Assembly: GCA_963714375.1 (NCBI GenBank)
Contig: CAVQOG010000002.1
Location: 62,001 to 126,000 of the forward strand
Length of the DNA stretch: 64,000 nucleotides
DNA from: UBA5794 sp963714375
Lineage (GTDB): Bacteria; Actinomycetota; Acidimicrobiia; Spongiisociales; UBA5794
Reading direction: 5' to 3'
Shown here piece by piece: positions 8,962 through 18,571 of this stretch (position 1 is the stretch's first letter; each line of letters begins with the position of its first letter). A model generated the notes under the pieces. That model saw nothing but the letters and a program-made list of their open reading frames with translations, had not been told where the DNA came from and searched no databases. A program made the position numbers and the translations under genes.

Positions 8962-8967
8962 TACGCT
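8962..8967 (+). promoter_or_regulatory. Putative -10 box for a leaderless aceE transcript
   Basis: TACGCT sits seven bases before the aceE ATG at 8975 and there is no Shine-Dalgarno sequence, which fits leaderless initiation. A TTGACG at 8943-8948 is too close to be a standard -35. Confidence 0.45.
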
Positions 8968-8974
8968 TGCTCCC

Positions 8975-11677
8975 ATGCCCCAACGTCCGATCTACATCGA
9001 TGGATTCACTCATCAGCTTTTGGACGCCGACCCGCCCGAGACTGCCGAGTGGATCGCCGCGCTTGACGACATCATCTCAACCGACGGCGAGACGCGAGCC
9101 CGTTACCTCATGGCACGCCTCACCGAGCACAGCCGAATCCGCAACATTGGTGTTCCCGGATCTGTCTCCACGCCGTATATCAATACCATCCCACCCGGAG
9201 CAGAAGCCGAGTTCCCAGGTGACGCAGATATCGAACGACGCATCCGGCGGCTCATCCGGTGGAACGCCGCGGCGATGGTCATCAGAGCAAACAAGGCCGA
9301 AGACGGCATTGGAGGCCACCTCTCGACTTTTGCCTCCTCCGCAACGCTGTACGAGGTCGGTTTCAACCACTTCTTCCGCGGCAGCGCCGACGGCACACCT
9401 GGTGACCACATCTACTTCCAGGGTCATGCCACACCCGGCATCTACGCAAGAGCCTTTCTTGAAGGGCGCCTGACTGAGGATCAGCTCGACCACTTCCGGC
9501 GCGAGATCCACGGCGGCCTTTCGAGCTATCCGCACCCGCGCTTGATGCCAGAGTTCTGGGAGTTCCCGACCGTCTCGATGGGGTTGGGACCCATCAACTC
9601 GATCTACCACGCCCAGTTTCTGCGCTACCTCGACAATCGTGGCCTCGACGACACGAAGAACACACGTGTTTGGGCCTTCCTCGGTGATGGAGAAACTGAC
9701 GAGCCCGAGACACTCGGCTCGATCACCCTCGCCGGTATCGAGAAGCTCGACAACCTGACCTGGGTCGTCAACTGCAACCTTCAGAGACTCGACGGCCCCG
9801 TGCGCGGCAACGGAAAGATCATCCAGGAACTCGAAGCCAACTTCCGCGGTGCGGGATGGAACGTCATCAAGGTCATTTGGGGCTCCGACTGGGATCCGAT
9901 TCTCGCCCGCGACACAACCGGCGCTCTCGTCGAGAAAATGAACGCAACGGTTGACGGTGAATACCAGCGGTTCAAGGCCGAATCGGGAGCGTACGTTCGT
10001 GAGAACTTCTTCGGACCCGACCCCAGACTCCGGGCACTCGTCAAAGACATGACCGATGACGAGATCTGGGATCTGCGACGTGGTGGCCTCGACTTCCGCA
10101 AGATCTACGCGGCATACCACTCGGCAACGGAGCTGCGCGGAGCACCAACCGTGATCCTTGCCAAGACCATAAAGGGATGGACACTCGGGGCAGACGTCGC
10201 CGGTAAGAACGCAACCCATTCCATCAAGAAACTGTCAGGAGAACAGCTCAAGGCACTCCGCGATCGGCTCATGCTCCACGATGAGATCCCGGACGAAGAT
10301 CTCGAAGGTGGCATCCCACCCTTCATCACATTCGAGGAGGGATCTGTCGAGCATCGGTACCTCATGGAGCGTCGGGAACACCTCAACGGTCCAATACCGA
10401 AGCGCGGTGTGCCGATCAGATCTCCCCTTGAGCTCCCTTCCCACGCCCCGTTCGCCGAATTCGAGGGAGGTTCCGGCGAGATCGAGGTTTCCACCACCGG
10501 TGCCTTCACCCGGCTCCTGCGCGCCCTTACCCGAGACGAGGCCTTCGGTAGCCGCGTCGTGCCGATCATCCCCGATGAGGGGCGTACTTTCGGCATGGAT
10601 GCGTTGTTCAAGGAAATCAAGATCTATGCACCCGAAGGTCAGCTGTACGAACCGGTCGACCACAACCTCATCCTGTCCTACAAAGAAGCCAAGGATGGCC
10701 AAATCCTTGAACAGGGCATCACCGAGGCCGGTGCTACCGCTTCGTGGATTGCGGCGGCAACTTCTTACTCGACTCGGGGAGTCCCCGTCGTGCCGTTCTT
10801 CTCGTTCTATTCGATGTTCGGCTTTCAGCGAGTCGGTGACTTGCTGTGGGGCGCTGCCGACGCACGCGCACGAGGATTCCTCTTGGGAGCCACGGCAGGT
10901 CGTACGACGCTGCTCGGCGAGGGACTCCAGCATCAAGACGGCCACAGCCATGTCCTTGCGAGCGTGATTCCGTCGTGTCAGGCATACGATCCGGCGTTCG
11001 CGTACGAAGTCGCAACGATTGTGGAAAGCGGTCTGCATCGCATGTACGGCGACAACGAGGACGTGTACTACTACCTCACGCTCTACAACGAGAGCTATGT
11101 GCAACCTGCGATGCCCGAGGGGAGCCGTCAAGGCATCATCGACGGGATGTACCGCTTCGATACGGGGCCAGACGGCAAGGACCATGCGGCAACCATCCTG
11201 TTCTCTGGTCCGAGCCAGGGTGCCGCTCGAGCAGCTCAGGCGGAACTCTCCGACCGGTTCGGTGTGTCTGCCGAACTTTGGAGCGTCACGTCTTACAAGT
11301 CGCTGCGAGAGGAAGCACTTGAGGTCGACCGATGGAATCGCCTCCACCCCACGCTGCCACGCCGGTACCCGTTCGTCACCGAGCAGCTGAACACGTCCCG
11401 GGGTCCGATCGTTGCTGTCACCGACTACATGCGCATCGTGCCCGACCAGATTGCGCCCTACGCCCCAAGACCATTCACGTCGCTCGGGACAGACGGGTTC
11501 GGACGGAGCGACACCCGCGAAGCACTCCGGGATTTCTTCGAGACAGACATGCGCCACCTCGTCGTCGCGACACTGGCTTCGTTGGCTTCAGGGGGTGTCA
11601 TCTCGCCGAACGTCGTTCGTGACGCCATCGCCGCATACGACATCGATCCCGATGTGGCAGCACCCTGGACCCGGTAG
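8975..11677 (+). CDS. aceE: Pyruvate dehydrogenase E1, homodimeric type
   Basis: AceE decarboxylates pyruvate with thiamine diphosphate and passes the acetyl group to the E2 lipoyl domain, feeding acetyl-CoA to the TCA cycle. The product is 900 residues, the usual length of homodimeric E1. The thiamine-diphosphate motif starts GDGETDEPETLGSI and ends near WVVNCNLQRLDGPVRGN (about residues 230-275). The N-terminal GGHLSTFASSATLYEVGFNH, HGGLSSYPHPRLMPEFWEFP and the transketolase-like middle domain with FFSFYSMFGFQRVGDL and LLGEGLQHQDGHSH are clear. No E2 or E3 gene lies nearby, so the rest of the complex is encoded elsewhere. It is a single-gene unit. Confidence 0.96.
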   Translation: MPQRPIYIDGFTHQLLDADPPETAEWIAALDDIISTDGETRARYLMARLTEHSRIRNIGVPGSVSTPYINTIPPGAEAEFPGDADIERRIRRLIRWNAAAMVIRANKAEDGIGGHLSTFASSATLYEVGFNHFFRGSADGTPGDHIYFQGHATPGIYARAFLEGRLTEDQLDHFRREIHGGLSSYPHPRLMPEFWEFPTVSMGLGPINSIYHAQFLRYLDNRGLDDTKNTRVWAFLGDGETDEPETLGSITLAGIEKLDNLTWVVNCNLQRLDGPVRGNGKIIQELEANFRGAGWNVIKVIWGSDWDPILARDTTGALVEKMNATVDGEYQRFKAESGAYVRENFFGPDPRLRALVKDMTDDEIWDLRRGGLDFRKIYAAYHSATELRGAPTVILAKTIKGWTLGADVAGKNATHSIKKLSGEQLKALRDRLMLHDEIPDEDLEGGIPPFITFEEGSVEHRYLMERREHLNGPIPKRGVPIRSPLELPSHAPFAEFEGGSGEIEVSTTGAFTRLLRALTRDEAFGSRVVPIIPDEGRTFGMDALFKEIKIYAPEGQLYEPVDHNLILSYKEAKDGQILEQGITEAGATASWIAAATSYSTRGVPVVPFFSFYSMFGFQRVGDLLWGAADARARGFLLGATAGRTTLLGEGLQHQDGHSHVLASVIPSCQAYDPAFAYEVATIVESGLHRMYGDNEDVYYYLTLYNESYVQPAMPEGSRQGIIDGMYRFDTGPDGKDHAATILFSGPSQGAARAAQAELSDRFGVSAELWSVTSYKSLREEALEVDRWNRLHPTLPRRYPFVTEQLNTSRGPIVAVTDYMRIVPDQIAPYAPRPFTSLGTDGFGRSDTREALRDFFETDMRHLVVATLASLASGGVISPNVVRDAIAAYDIDPDVAAPWTR

Positions 11678-11810
11678 CCGATCTCCGCTCTCCGAGCTGT
11701 GAGCTTCTTTCTACCGATTCGTGGTGTAAGCAGCCCCCATTCCGCTACCGTGGAACCATAGGACGAACCTCGTTCGTCCATTTCCATGCAAACTAAGGAG
11801 GAACAAGACG

Positions 11811-13526
11811 ATGAGACGTAAGAATCTCTGGTTCTTGGCCGTTGTCGTGCTCGCACTTGTTGCAAGCGCGTGTAGCAGCAGCAGTGATGACACGACCACC
11901 ACTGGTGCACCAGAAGCTACGACAACCACACAAGCAGGACCAACCACCACCGTGGCTCCGGACCCAGCCTTTGAAGGCAAGGTCCTCGATTCCGGTGGAT
12001 GCGACACAGACGGATACAGCGGACGCGTCGACACCATCACGGCTGTTGATGAATTCACTGTCGAGTTCAAACTCTGCAATCCGCACCCAGCATTCCTGGC
12101 TCAGATCGCGTTCGGCGTGTTCGGTATCCAGCCCGAGGAGCACCTCGAGGCCACGGGTGGCGCACCGCTCGACAACCCGATCGGTACGGGTCCATACGCA
12201 CTGAAGGAATGGCAGAGGGGCGACTCAGTCGTCTTCACGCGCAACGACGACTACTACGGCCAAGTCGCTCCTCAGGAGACGATGGTCTTGAAGTGGTCAA
12301 CGGAGAGCGCCGGACGTCTCCTTGAACTCCAATCAGGCAATGCTGATGGCATGACCTTCCCTGGTGTTCAGGACTATGCGACCATCGAAGCTGATCCGAA
12401 CCTGCAGCTGCTTGACAAGCCCGAACCAAACATCTTCTACATGGGCTTTACGAACACGTTCGCCCCATGGGACAACGTGGATGTTCGCAAGGCTGTGGCC
12501 ATGGGTATCGATCGTCAACGAATCGTTGACACGTTCTACCCACCGGGATCAGAGACGGCATCACACTTCACGCCATGCTCCGTGCAGTTCGGCTGTGAAG
12601 GCGACAGCTGGTACGACTTCGATGCAGCGGCAGCGAAGACAATGCTCGCTGATGCAGGATTCCCTGACGGCTTCGATACGGCCATCTACTACCGCGATGT
12701 AACGCGTGGCTACCTGCCGACGCCTGGTGACGTTGCAGCTGACATCCAAGCTCAGCTCAAGGAAAACCTGAACATCAATGCAGAGATCGTCGTCATGGAG
12801 TCCGGGGAATTCATCCAGACATCGGGAGCTGGAGGCCTTGACGGCATCCACCTGCTCGGTTGGACCGGAGACTATCCACATATCACGAACTTCTTGGACT
12901 TCCACTTTGCGGAGACCAACTTGCAGTTCGGTGACCCCTACCCAGAAATCTACGAGCCACTGAAGACGGCAAGCCAGACAGCGGATGCTGCAACAGCTCA
13001 GCCACTGTATGTGGACGCGAACACCGCCATCAAGGAACTCGTTCCGATGGTCCCCATCGCACACGGCGGTGCTGCCTACGTGGCAACGACAGCCGTGCAA
13101 GGTGCCTACGCACCACCATGGGGTGACGTGACGTTCAACCTCTGGGACAATGGAGGGGACACCGTCGTATTCGTCCAGGGCAACGAGCCCATCTCGCTCT
13201 ACTGCGCAGATGAGACCGACGGTGAATCGCTTCGTGCGTGCGCTCAGGTCATTGAAGCCCTGTACTCATACGATGAGGCAGGAAACGTGCAGCCGCAACT
13301 TGCAACCGAGTGCGTGCCGAACGACGACTTGTCCGTGTGGACATGCTCACTTCGTCAAGGAGTGGTCTTCCACGACGGTTCGACCTTCGACGCCAATGAC
13401 GTCATTGTGTCGTACACGGCAGGTCTCGACGCAGCGTCTCCACTCCATGTGGGGAACAGCGGCGTGTTCGAGTACTACGACTACCTGTGGAACGGACTCA
13501 TCAACGCTCCAGCAGCTGAGGGCTAA
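11811..13526 (+). CDS. Oligopeptide-type ABC substrate-binding lipoprotein, circularly permuted
   Basis: The solute receptor of the ABC operon that follows, family 5 (SBP_bac_5). AAGGAGG (11795-11801) precedes the ATG. MRRKNLWFLAVVVLALVASAC is a lipoprotein signal, then a TTTT-rich tether. What follows is out of usual order: the chain begins in mid-domain (ITAVDEFTVEFKLCNPHPAF, NPIGTGPYALKEW, VRKAVAMGIDRQRIVDTFYP). The segment that normally opens the mature protein (GNEPISLYCADE, VIEALYSYDEAGNVQPQLA, WTCSLRQGVVFHDGSTFDAN) stands at the C-terminus, about residues 455-560. The frame is open throughout with no sign of a break. Ligand is unknown; peptides or similar are inferred. Confidence 0.9.
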   Translation: MRRKNLWFLAVVVLALVASACSSSSDDTTTTGAPEATTTTQAGPTTTVAPDPAFEGKVLDSGGCDTDGYSGRVDTITAVDEFTVEFKLCNPHPAFLAQIAFGVFGIQPEEHLEATGGAPLDNPIGTGPYALKEWQRGDSVVFTRNDDYYGQVAPQETMVLKWSTESAGRLLELQSGNADGMTFPGVQDYATIEADPNLQLLDKPEPNIFYMGFTNTFAPWDNVDVRKAVAMGIDRQRIVDTFYPPGSETASHFTPCSVQFGCEGDSWYDFDAAAAKTMLADAGFPDGFDTAIYYRDVTRGYLPTPGDVAADIQAQLKENLNINAEIVVMESGEFIQTSGAGGLDGIHLLGWTGDYPHITNFLDFHFAETNLQFGDPYPEIYEPLKTASQTADAATAQPLYVDANTAIKELVPMVPIAHGGAAYVATTAVQGAYAPPWGDVTFNLWDNGGDTVVFVQGNEPISLYCADETDGESLRACAQVIEALYSYDEAGNVQPQLATECVPNDDLSVWTCSLRQGVVFHDGSTFDANDVIVSYTAGLDAASPLHVGNSGVFEYYDYLWNGLINAPAAEG

Positions 13527-13549
13527 ACCCCCAGTCGGTACGTGAGGAA

Positions 13550-13575
13550 ACGGGGGAGGCACACGCCTCCCCCGT
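13550..13575 (+). terminator. Strong hairpin between binding protein and permease genes
   Basis: Arms ACGGGGGAGGC (13550-13560) and GCCTCCCCCGT (13565-13575) are perfect complements around loop ACAC. There is no T-run. In this position it could stabilise or partly terminate the binding-protein message so that the receptor is made in excess over the permeases, a common arrangement in such operons. Confidence 0.7.
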
Positions 13576-13620
13576 CCTCTATGCTCACCCTCCACCGACC
13601 GAAGGCACCGCCGCTCCACC

Positions 13621-14706
13621 ATGCTCGGATTCATCACACGACGTACCCTGCTTGCGATCCCCGTCCTTCTCGGAATCATGATCGTTGTGTTCTTCCTCAT
13701 CAGAGCGATCCCAGGCGATCCATGCACCTCACTCCTTGGTGAACGAGCCACCGCTGAAGCATGCGAACGGTTCAACGAAGCCAATGGCCTCAACGACCCC
13801 ATATGGGTCCAGCTCGGCATCTACATGAAGAATGTCGTCACGTTCAACCTCGGAGAGTCGGTTCGATTCTCACGACCTGTCAATCAGATCCTGATCGAGC
13901 GACTCCCGCTCACAATCGAGCTTGCCACTTCTGCCTTGATTCTGGCGATCGGAATCGGTGTTCCCATGGGCATCATCGCCGCCAGACGGCACAACTCGGC
14001 GGTCGATACCGCAACGATGGCCATTGCAAACATCGGTGTGTCGATGCCCGTGTTCTGGCTCGGGTTGATGCTTGCCTACCTCTTCGCCATTGTCTTGAAG
14101 GGCACCATCTTCCAGTTGCCTCCGTCAGGTCGATTATCGGCGGGTGTGTTCCCGGTTCCGTATTACGAGGTGTGGGGGTGGGAGCTCACGCCGGACACGT
14201 TTTGGGCAAGCCTCAACGAATTCATTGCGAACTTCTACATCTTCAACAGCTTCATCACGTTCCAGTGGGATGTCTTCTGGGATGCCATCAAGCACATGAT
14301 CCTGCCAGCCATAGCGCTTGCAACGATTCCACTGGCGATCATCGCCCGAATCACACGAAGCTCACTGCTTGAGGTGATGAACAAGGACTACATTCGAACC
14401 GCTCGGGCGAAGGGGACACGGGAGTCCAGGGTTGTGCGAAGCCATGCCATGCGCAACTCGCTCCTGCCCGTCGTCACGATCATTGGACTCCAACTCGGAG
14501 CCCTGCTTGGCGGAGCGGTCCTGACTGAGACCGTCTTCAATCTTGCCGGTGTTGGACGTGCACTGTACGACGCCATCACGGGTCGAGACTACGCGGTGGT
14601 GCAGGGGATCACCGTTGTGATCGCACTTGGATACGTGATCGTGAACCTTTTGGTCGACCTGTCCTATGGCTACCTCGATCCACGCATAAGGGTTGGTGGC
14701 GAATGA
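13621..14706 (+). CDS. ABC transporter permease, DppB/OppB type
   Basis: Inner-membrane subunit of the peptide-type importer. Of 361 residues, the N-terminal segment MLGFITRRTLLAIPVLLGIM is the first membrane helix of the DppB family, and GDPCTSLLG plus ANGLNDPIWVQ follow in the usual place. The EAA loop appears as DYIRTARAKGTRESRVVRSH (about 258-277), and TETVFNLAGVGRALYDAI and the closing LSYGYLDPRIRVGG are typical. It has a longer than usual loop (about 160-215) between membrane segments. Its stop overlaps the next start by four bases (ATGA). Confidence 0.93.
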   Translation: MLGFITRRTLLAIPVLLGIMIVVFFLIRAIPGDPCTSLLGERATAEACERFNEANGLNDPIWVQLGIYMKNVVTFNLGESVRFSRPVNQILIERLPLTIELATSALILAIGIGVPMGIIAARRHNSAVDTATMAIANIGVSMPVFWLGLMLAYLFAIVLKGTIFQLPPSGRLSAGVFPVPYYEVWGWELTPDTFWASLNEFIANFYIFNSFITFQWDVFWDAIKHMILPAIALATIPLAIIARITRSSLLEVMNKDYIRTARAKGTRESRVVRSHAMRNSLLPVVTIIGLQLGALLGGAVLTETVFNLAGVGRALYDAITGRDYAVVQGITVVIALGYVIVNLLVDLSYGYLDPRIRVGGE

Positions 14707-15656
14707 TCTCGCGCCAAAAATCCATCGAGATCCTTGAAGCCCAATCAGCCCAGCACGATCTGCTGGACAAGCCGCTGAGCCAATGGCGACTCACCATCCG
14801 CCGTTTTCGGGGCCGAACATCGGGCATGGTCGGATTGGGGATCGTCATCTTCTTGATCTTCATGGCGCTCTTTGCCCCGGTGCTTGCACCGTATCCGCCG
14901 AACAAGGTACTGATCGGCAAGGAAGATGTTGGCCCAAGGGATCCACCGTGCGTACATATTCTCGGCTGCGATGAAAACACGCCGCAACACATCATGGGAA
15001 CTGACGGAAACGTGAGAGACGAGTTCTCCCGAGTCATATACGGTGCTCGCATCAGCCTCACGCTCGGTTTCTTCACCGTGACGATTGCCCTCCTTGTTGG
15101 AAGCTTCTTCGGGGCCATCGCTGGATACGTCGGTGGGTGGTTCGACAACATCGTCATGCGGATCATGGACGTAATTCTTGGCTTCCCTTCCCTGTTGCTT
15201 GCCATTGCGATCGTCGCAGTTCTCGGTCCCGGGCTCCAGAACGCCCTCATCGCGATCGCCATTGTCGCCATCCCAGCCTACGCGCGCGTCATGCGCGCCC
15301 AAGTGCTTGCCATCAAGGAATCCGACTATGTGCAGGCTTCGGTTGCTCTCGGTGCCTCGAGTAGGCAGCTTCTGCTTCGCCGCGTGATTCCCAATGCTCT
15401 GACCCCACTCGTCGTCCTTGCAACGCTCGGGGTTGCCACCGCAATCCTCGAGGCCGCAGGCTTGTCATTCCTCGGCCTTGGAGCGCAACCGCCGAACCCC
15501 GAGTGGGGATCAATGCTTGCCCAGGAACGGAACAATCTGTTCACCGCACCGCATCTCGTCTTCTTCCCAGGCTTTGCGATCATGCTGACCGTGCTCGGAT
15601 TCAACCTGATGGGTGACGGACTTCGCGACGCCCTCGACCCAGCCCTGAATCGATGA
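14703..15656 (+). CDS. ABC transporter permease, DppC/OppC type
   Basis: Second inner-membrane permease, pairing with the product of 13621-14706. The 317-residue chain has the DppC N-terminal cytoplasmic stretch (PLSQWRLTIRRFRGRTSGMV), a first helix with APVLAPYPPN, then GTDGNVRDEFSRVIYGARIS. The EAA loop is DYVQASVALGASSRQLLLRR followed by VIPNAL, and AGLSFLGLGAQPPNPEWGSM closes the domain as in the family. A Cys-containing periplasmic insert (PPCVHILGCDE) is of note. It overlaps both neighbours by four bases, so translation is coupled. Confidence 0.93.
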   Translation: MISRQKSIEILEAQSAQHDLLDKPLSQWRLTIRRFRGRTSGMVGLGIVIFLIFMALFAPVLAPYPPNKVLIGKEDVGPRDPPCVHILGCDENTPQHIMGTDGNVRDEFSRVIYGARISLTLGFFTVTIALLVGSFFGAIAGYVGGWFDNIVMRIMDVILGFPSLLLAIAIVAVLGPGLQNALIAIAIVAIPAYARVMRAQVLAIKESDYVQASVALGASSRQLLLRRVIPNALTPLVVLATLGVATAILEAAGLSFLGLGAQPPNPEWGSMLAQERNNLFTAPHLVFFPGFAIMLTVLGFNLMGDGLRDALDPALNR

Positions 15657-16819
15657 CGACACAACAAACACCCGACCAGAATCCTGTGACTGCAATGGAT
15701 CCGCCCCTCATCGAGATGTCCGAATATCTTCTCGAGGTCAAGGGGCTCAAGACCCACTTCGATACCCGGGATGGGGTTGTCATGGCTGTGGACGGCGTGT
15801 CGTTGAAGGTCAAGCGAGGCGAAGTTCTCGGCATCGTCGGAGAATCCGGCTGCGGAAAATCTGTGACATCCTTGTCGATCATGGGTCTGATCCCACATCC
15901 AGGCGAGGTCGTTGCAGGTGAAATCCTGTTCAACGGGCAAGACATCGCACAAATGGATGCTGACGACGTTCGCAAGTTGCGAGGCGAACACATTTCGATG
16001 ATCTTCCAGCAGCCGGGCAGTGCGCTCAATCCGGTCCAGCGAGCCGGAGTCCAGATCAAGGAGGTGTTCAAGCTCCATCGCGACTGGGACAACGACCTTG
16101 AGGAGGAGAAGGTCATTGAGATGCTTGCCAAGGTTGGCATCCCCGACCCAGAATCACGTGCCCGCGCCTATCCCCACGAACTCTCCGGTGGGATGGCCCA
16201 GCGCGTCATGATCGCGATGGCGCTGGCATGCGAGCCCGAGTTGTTGATCGCTGACGAGCCAACCACCGCTCTCGATGTCACGATTCAGGCCCAGATCCTC
16301 GATCTGATCCGTGATCTCCAGGAGACATCCAGAACCGCCGTTCTCCTGATCACCCATGATCTCGGCGTGGTTGCCGAGATGGCTGACCGTATTGCTGTGA
16401 TGTATGCCGGTGAGATTGTGGAGGAAACCGATGTCCGCACCCTTTTCAAGAGCCCTAAGCATCCGTACACCCAGGGGCTGATCGCATCAATCCCTGTCCT
16501 TGGATCGATCGTTGACACCCTTGAGACCATCCCGGGCGTCGTCCCAAATCTGATCGACCTTCCGCCGGGATGTCGGTTTGCTGCACGATGTGTCTCCAGG
16601 ATCCAGCATGAGCTCGAGATCTGCACACAGGAGATCCCTGAGCTGCGCGAGATCTCACCCGGGCACCACGTGCGTTGCTTCCTTTACGAGGACGACGCGT
16701 CTGCCTACGCAGACGGAACAGGTGCTGGCGAAACTGACTCTGTGGGAATCGACGGCGACTCGCAGTTCAGACCAGACCCCTCTGACGACTCGGACCGGAC
16801 GGGAGAAACCGATGAGTGA
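15653..16819 (+). CDS. ABC transporter ATPase, DppD/OppD type
   Basis: Cytoplasmic ATPase of the importer. Walker A GESGCGKS, signature LSGGMAQRV, Walker B LLIADEPTTALD and the switch His in LLITHDLGVV are intact. The C-terminal oligopeptide-transporter region has LPPGCRFAARC and further Cys residues, a pattern linked in this family to an iron-sulfur site. A disordered acidic tail of about 50 residues follows, longer than in most DppD proteins. Start ATG 15653 overlaps the previous stop; the next gene starts inside its end (16812). Confidence 0.93.
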   Translation: MTTQQTPDQNPVTAMDPPLIEMSEYLLEVKGLKTHFDTRDGVVMAVDGVSLKVKRGEVLGIVGESGCGKSVTSLSIMGLIPHPGEVVAGEILFNGQDIAQMDADDVRKLRGEHISMIFQQPGSALNPVQRAGVQIKEVFKLHRDWDNDLEEEKVIEMLAKVGIPDPESRARAYPHELSGGMAQRVMIAMALACEPELLIADEPTTALDVTIQAQILDLIRDLQETSRTAVLLITHDLGVVAEMADRIAVMYAGEIVEETDVRTLFKSPKHPYTQGLIASIPVLGSIVDTLETIPGVVPNLIDLPPGCRFAARCVSRIQHELEICTQEIPELREISPGHHVRCFLYEDDASAYADGTGAGETDSVGIDGDSQFRPDPSDDSDRTGETDE

Positions 16820-17810
16820 CCGGCCGCTCATTGAGCTGACCGACCTGGTCAAGGAGTTCCCCGTCAAAGGCGGGGTCCTCCAGCGACAGATCGCGACGGT
16901 CAATGCCGTTGCCGGTGTGAACATGTCGATCTCGCAAGGTGAAACCGTTGGACTCGTCGGTGAGTCCGGATGCGGTAAATCCACCCTTGGTCGTTTGCTG
17001 ACGAGGCTGCTTGAGCCGACATCCGGAAAAATTATCTTTGACGGCGTTGATATCACGCACCTCGCTGGCAAGGACCTCAAACCGTTCCGCAGCCGCGTCC
17101 AGATCATCTTTCAAGATCCGTACTCCTCACTCGACCCACGGACACAGGTCGGGAACTCGATCTCAGAGGGTCTCAAGCTCCATGGCATCGGGGACAAGGA
17201 CGAGCGACGCGAGCGAGTCACCAAGACGCTTGAACTTGTGGGCCTCGAGGCACAACACGCGAGCCGCTTCCCACACGAATTCTCCGGAGGGCAACGCCAG
17301 CGGATCGGGATTGCACGAGCTCTCGTCCTTGAACCCGATTTCGTGGTCGCTGACGAACCGGTTTCGGCACTCGATGTCTCCGTTCAGGCCCAAGTCCTCA
17401 ACCTGTTGAAGGAGTTGCAGTCGGAGCTGAATCTGACGCTGCTTTTCATCGCACACAACCTCGCTGTGGTCGAGCACATCTCGGACCGCGTCGCCGTCAT
17501 GTATCTGGGCAGAGTTGCAGAAATCACCGACCGTGAGAGCCTGTACAAGAACCCGCTCCATCCCTACACCGAGGCGTTGCTTTCCGCGATCCCGATCCCC
17601 GATCCTGATCGACCGCGGAATCGCACGATTCTCCAAGGTGAAGTGCCCTCTCCAATCAATCCACCATCCGGGTGCTTCTTTCATCCCCGTTGTCCGATCG
17701 CTGTTGAAGGTGTCTGCGATACCGAGGTGCCTCGCCTGGAGCAGTCGACAACGAGCGCAGACCACCTCGCTTCCTGCCACGTCCGAACCGGCCGGCTGGC
17801 TACCAGATAG
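16812..17810 (+). CDS. ABC transporter ATPase, DppF/OppF type
   Basis: Partner ATPase to the DppD-like protein, 332 residues from ATG 16812. It has Walker A GESGCGKS, Q-loop with FQDPYSSLDPR, signature FSGGQRQRIGIARAL, Walker B FVVADEPVSALD and switch His in LFIAHNLAVV. The C-terminal PSPINPPSGCFFHPRCPIA closes the oligo_HPY region. An open frame upstream to 16578 overlaps the DppD-like gene and is not needed: the ATG at 16812 gives the normal family N-terminus (PLIELTDLVKEFPVKGG) and an eight-base overlap. It is the last gene of the operon. Confidence 0.93.
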   Translation: MSDRPLIELTDLVKEFPVKGGVLQRQIATVNAVAGVNMSISQGETVGLVGESGCGKSTLGRLLTRLLEPTSGKIIFDGVDITHLAGKDLKPFRSRVQIIFQDPYSSLDPRTQVGNSISEGLKLHGIGDKDERRERVTKTLELVGLEAQHASRFPHEFSGGQRQRIGIARALVLEPDFVVADEPVSALDVSVQAQVLNLLKELQSELNLTLLFIAHNLAVVEHISDRVAVMYLGRVAEITDRESLYKNPLHPYTEALLSAIPIPDPDRPRNRTILQGEVPSPINPPSGCFFHPRCPIAVEGVCDTEVPRLEQSTTSADHLASCHVRTGRLATR

Positions 17811-17857
17811 GACGTCAGACGTCGGTCATCGGTCATCGGTCATCGGTCATCGGTTAA
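17811..17857. repeat. GTCAGACGTCGGTCATCGG repeat tract
   Basis: GACGTCAGACGTCGGTCATC followed by three more GGTCATC units fills the convergent spacer between the ABC operon and tatC. It joins the two dispersed unit types (GACGTC and GTCATCGG) in one tract. Confidence 0.8.
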
Positions 17858-18571
17858 CTACTTCTTCAGAATCACCCTGATCGCCACGATCGCAATCTCA
17901 TAGAGGATGTAGAGCGGTGCAGCAAGCATCATCAGGGTCAGTGGATCTCCACTTGGCGTGATGAAGGCCGCGGCGATCAAGATCAGGACGACCGCCCACC
18001 TGCGATTGGAACGCAGCGTCCTGCTCGTCAGCATGCCGAACGCGGCGGCCGCGAACAAGAACACGGGAAACTGGAATGCGATCCCGAACGCGAGGAGGAA
18101 TCGCATCGCAAACTTCAGGTAATAGTCGGCCCCGATCACGGGAACAAGGGCATCACCTCCGAAGCCGAGAAGGAAGACCAGACCCCTCTCCAGGGCCATG
18201 TAGCCAACGACTACTCCGAGAAGAAAGAGAAACGCAAGGATTGCAACGATCGGAATGACCCAGCGCTTTTCACGTTTCGACAGCGCAGGTTCGACGAACC
18301 GCCACAGCTGATAGGTGATGACGGGACTCGCAAGGATTGCTCCTCCCCACAGTGAGAGACGCATGACGACGCTGAACGCCTCGGTCACCCTGAACGTCGC
18401 AAGGGCAGCATCGGGATCGAGCTTGCGATAGGGCTCGACGAGCAAGTCAAGAATCTGCTCGTTGAATATGAACGCGATCGTCGTTCCGATGGCAAGGGCA
18501 ATGACAGACTTGATGAGCCGCTGGCGCAGCTCAACGAGGTGTCCGGTGAACGGCATGCTGGTCGCCGTCAC
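17858..18571 (-). CDS. tatC: Sec-independent translocase subunit TatC
   Basis: TatC is the polytopic receptor of the twin-arginine pathway that exports folded proteins, including cofactor-loaded enzymes. The 237-residue protein starts with MPFTGHLVELRQRL, whose HL.ELR motif is diagnostic. Six hydrophobic segments follow, with ALATFRVTEAF, FVEPALSKREKRW and the late AAFITPSGDPLTLMMLAAPL region in the usual order. Its start overlaps the end of the upstream tatA/B gene by four bases. Within this window the RRKFLKG-bearing molybdoenzyme alpha subunit is a clear client. Confidence 0.96.
   Translation of the reverse strand: MTATSMPFTGHLVELRQRLIKSVIALAIGTTIAFIFNEQILDLLVEPYRKLDPDAALATFRVTEAFSVVMRLSLWGGAILASPVITYQLWRFVEPALSKREKRWVIPIVAILAFLFLLGVVVGYMALERGLVFLLGFGGDALVPVIGADYYLKFAMRFLLAFGIAFQFPVFLFAAAAFGMLTSRTLRSNRRWAVVLILIAAAFITPSGDPLTLMMLAAPLYILYEIAIVAIRVILKK

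Noticed and set aside
9077..11557. Two long minus-strand open frames (380 and 440 codons)
   Set aside because: They are antisense shadows of aceE; composition is Arg/Asp-rich without any recognisable domain.
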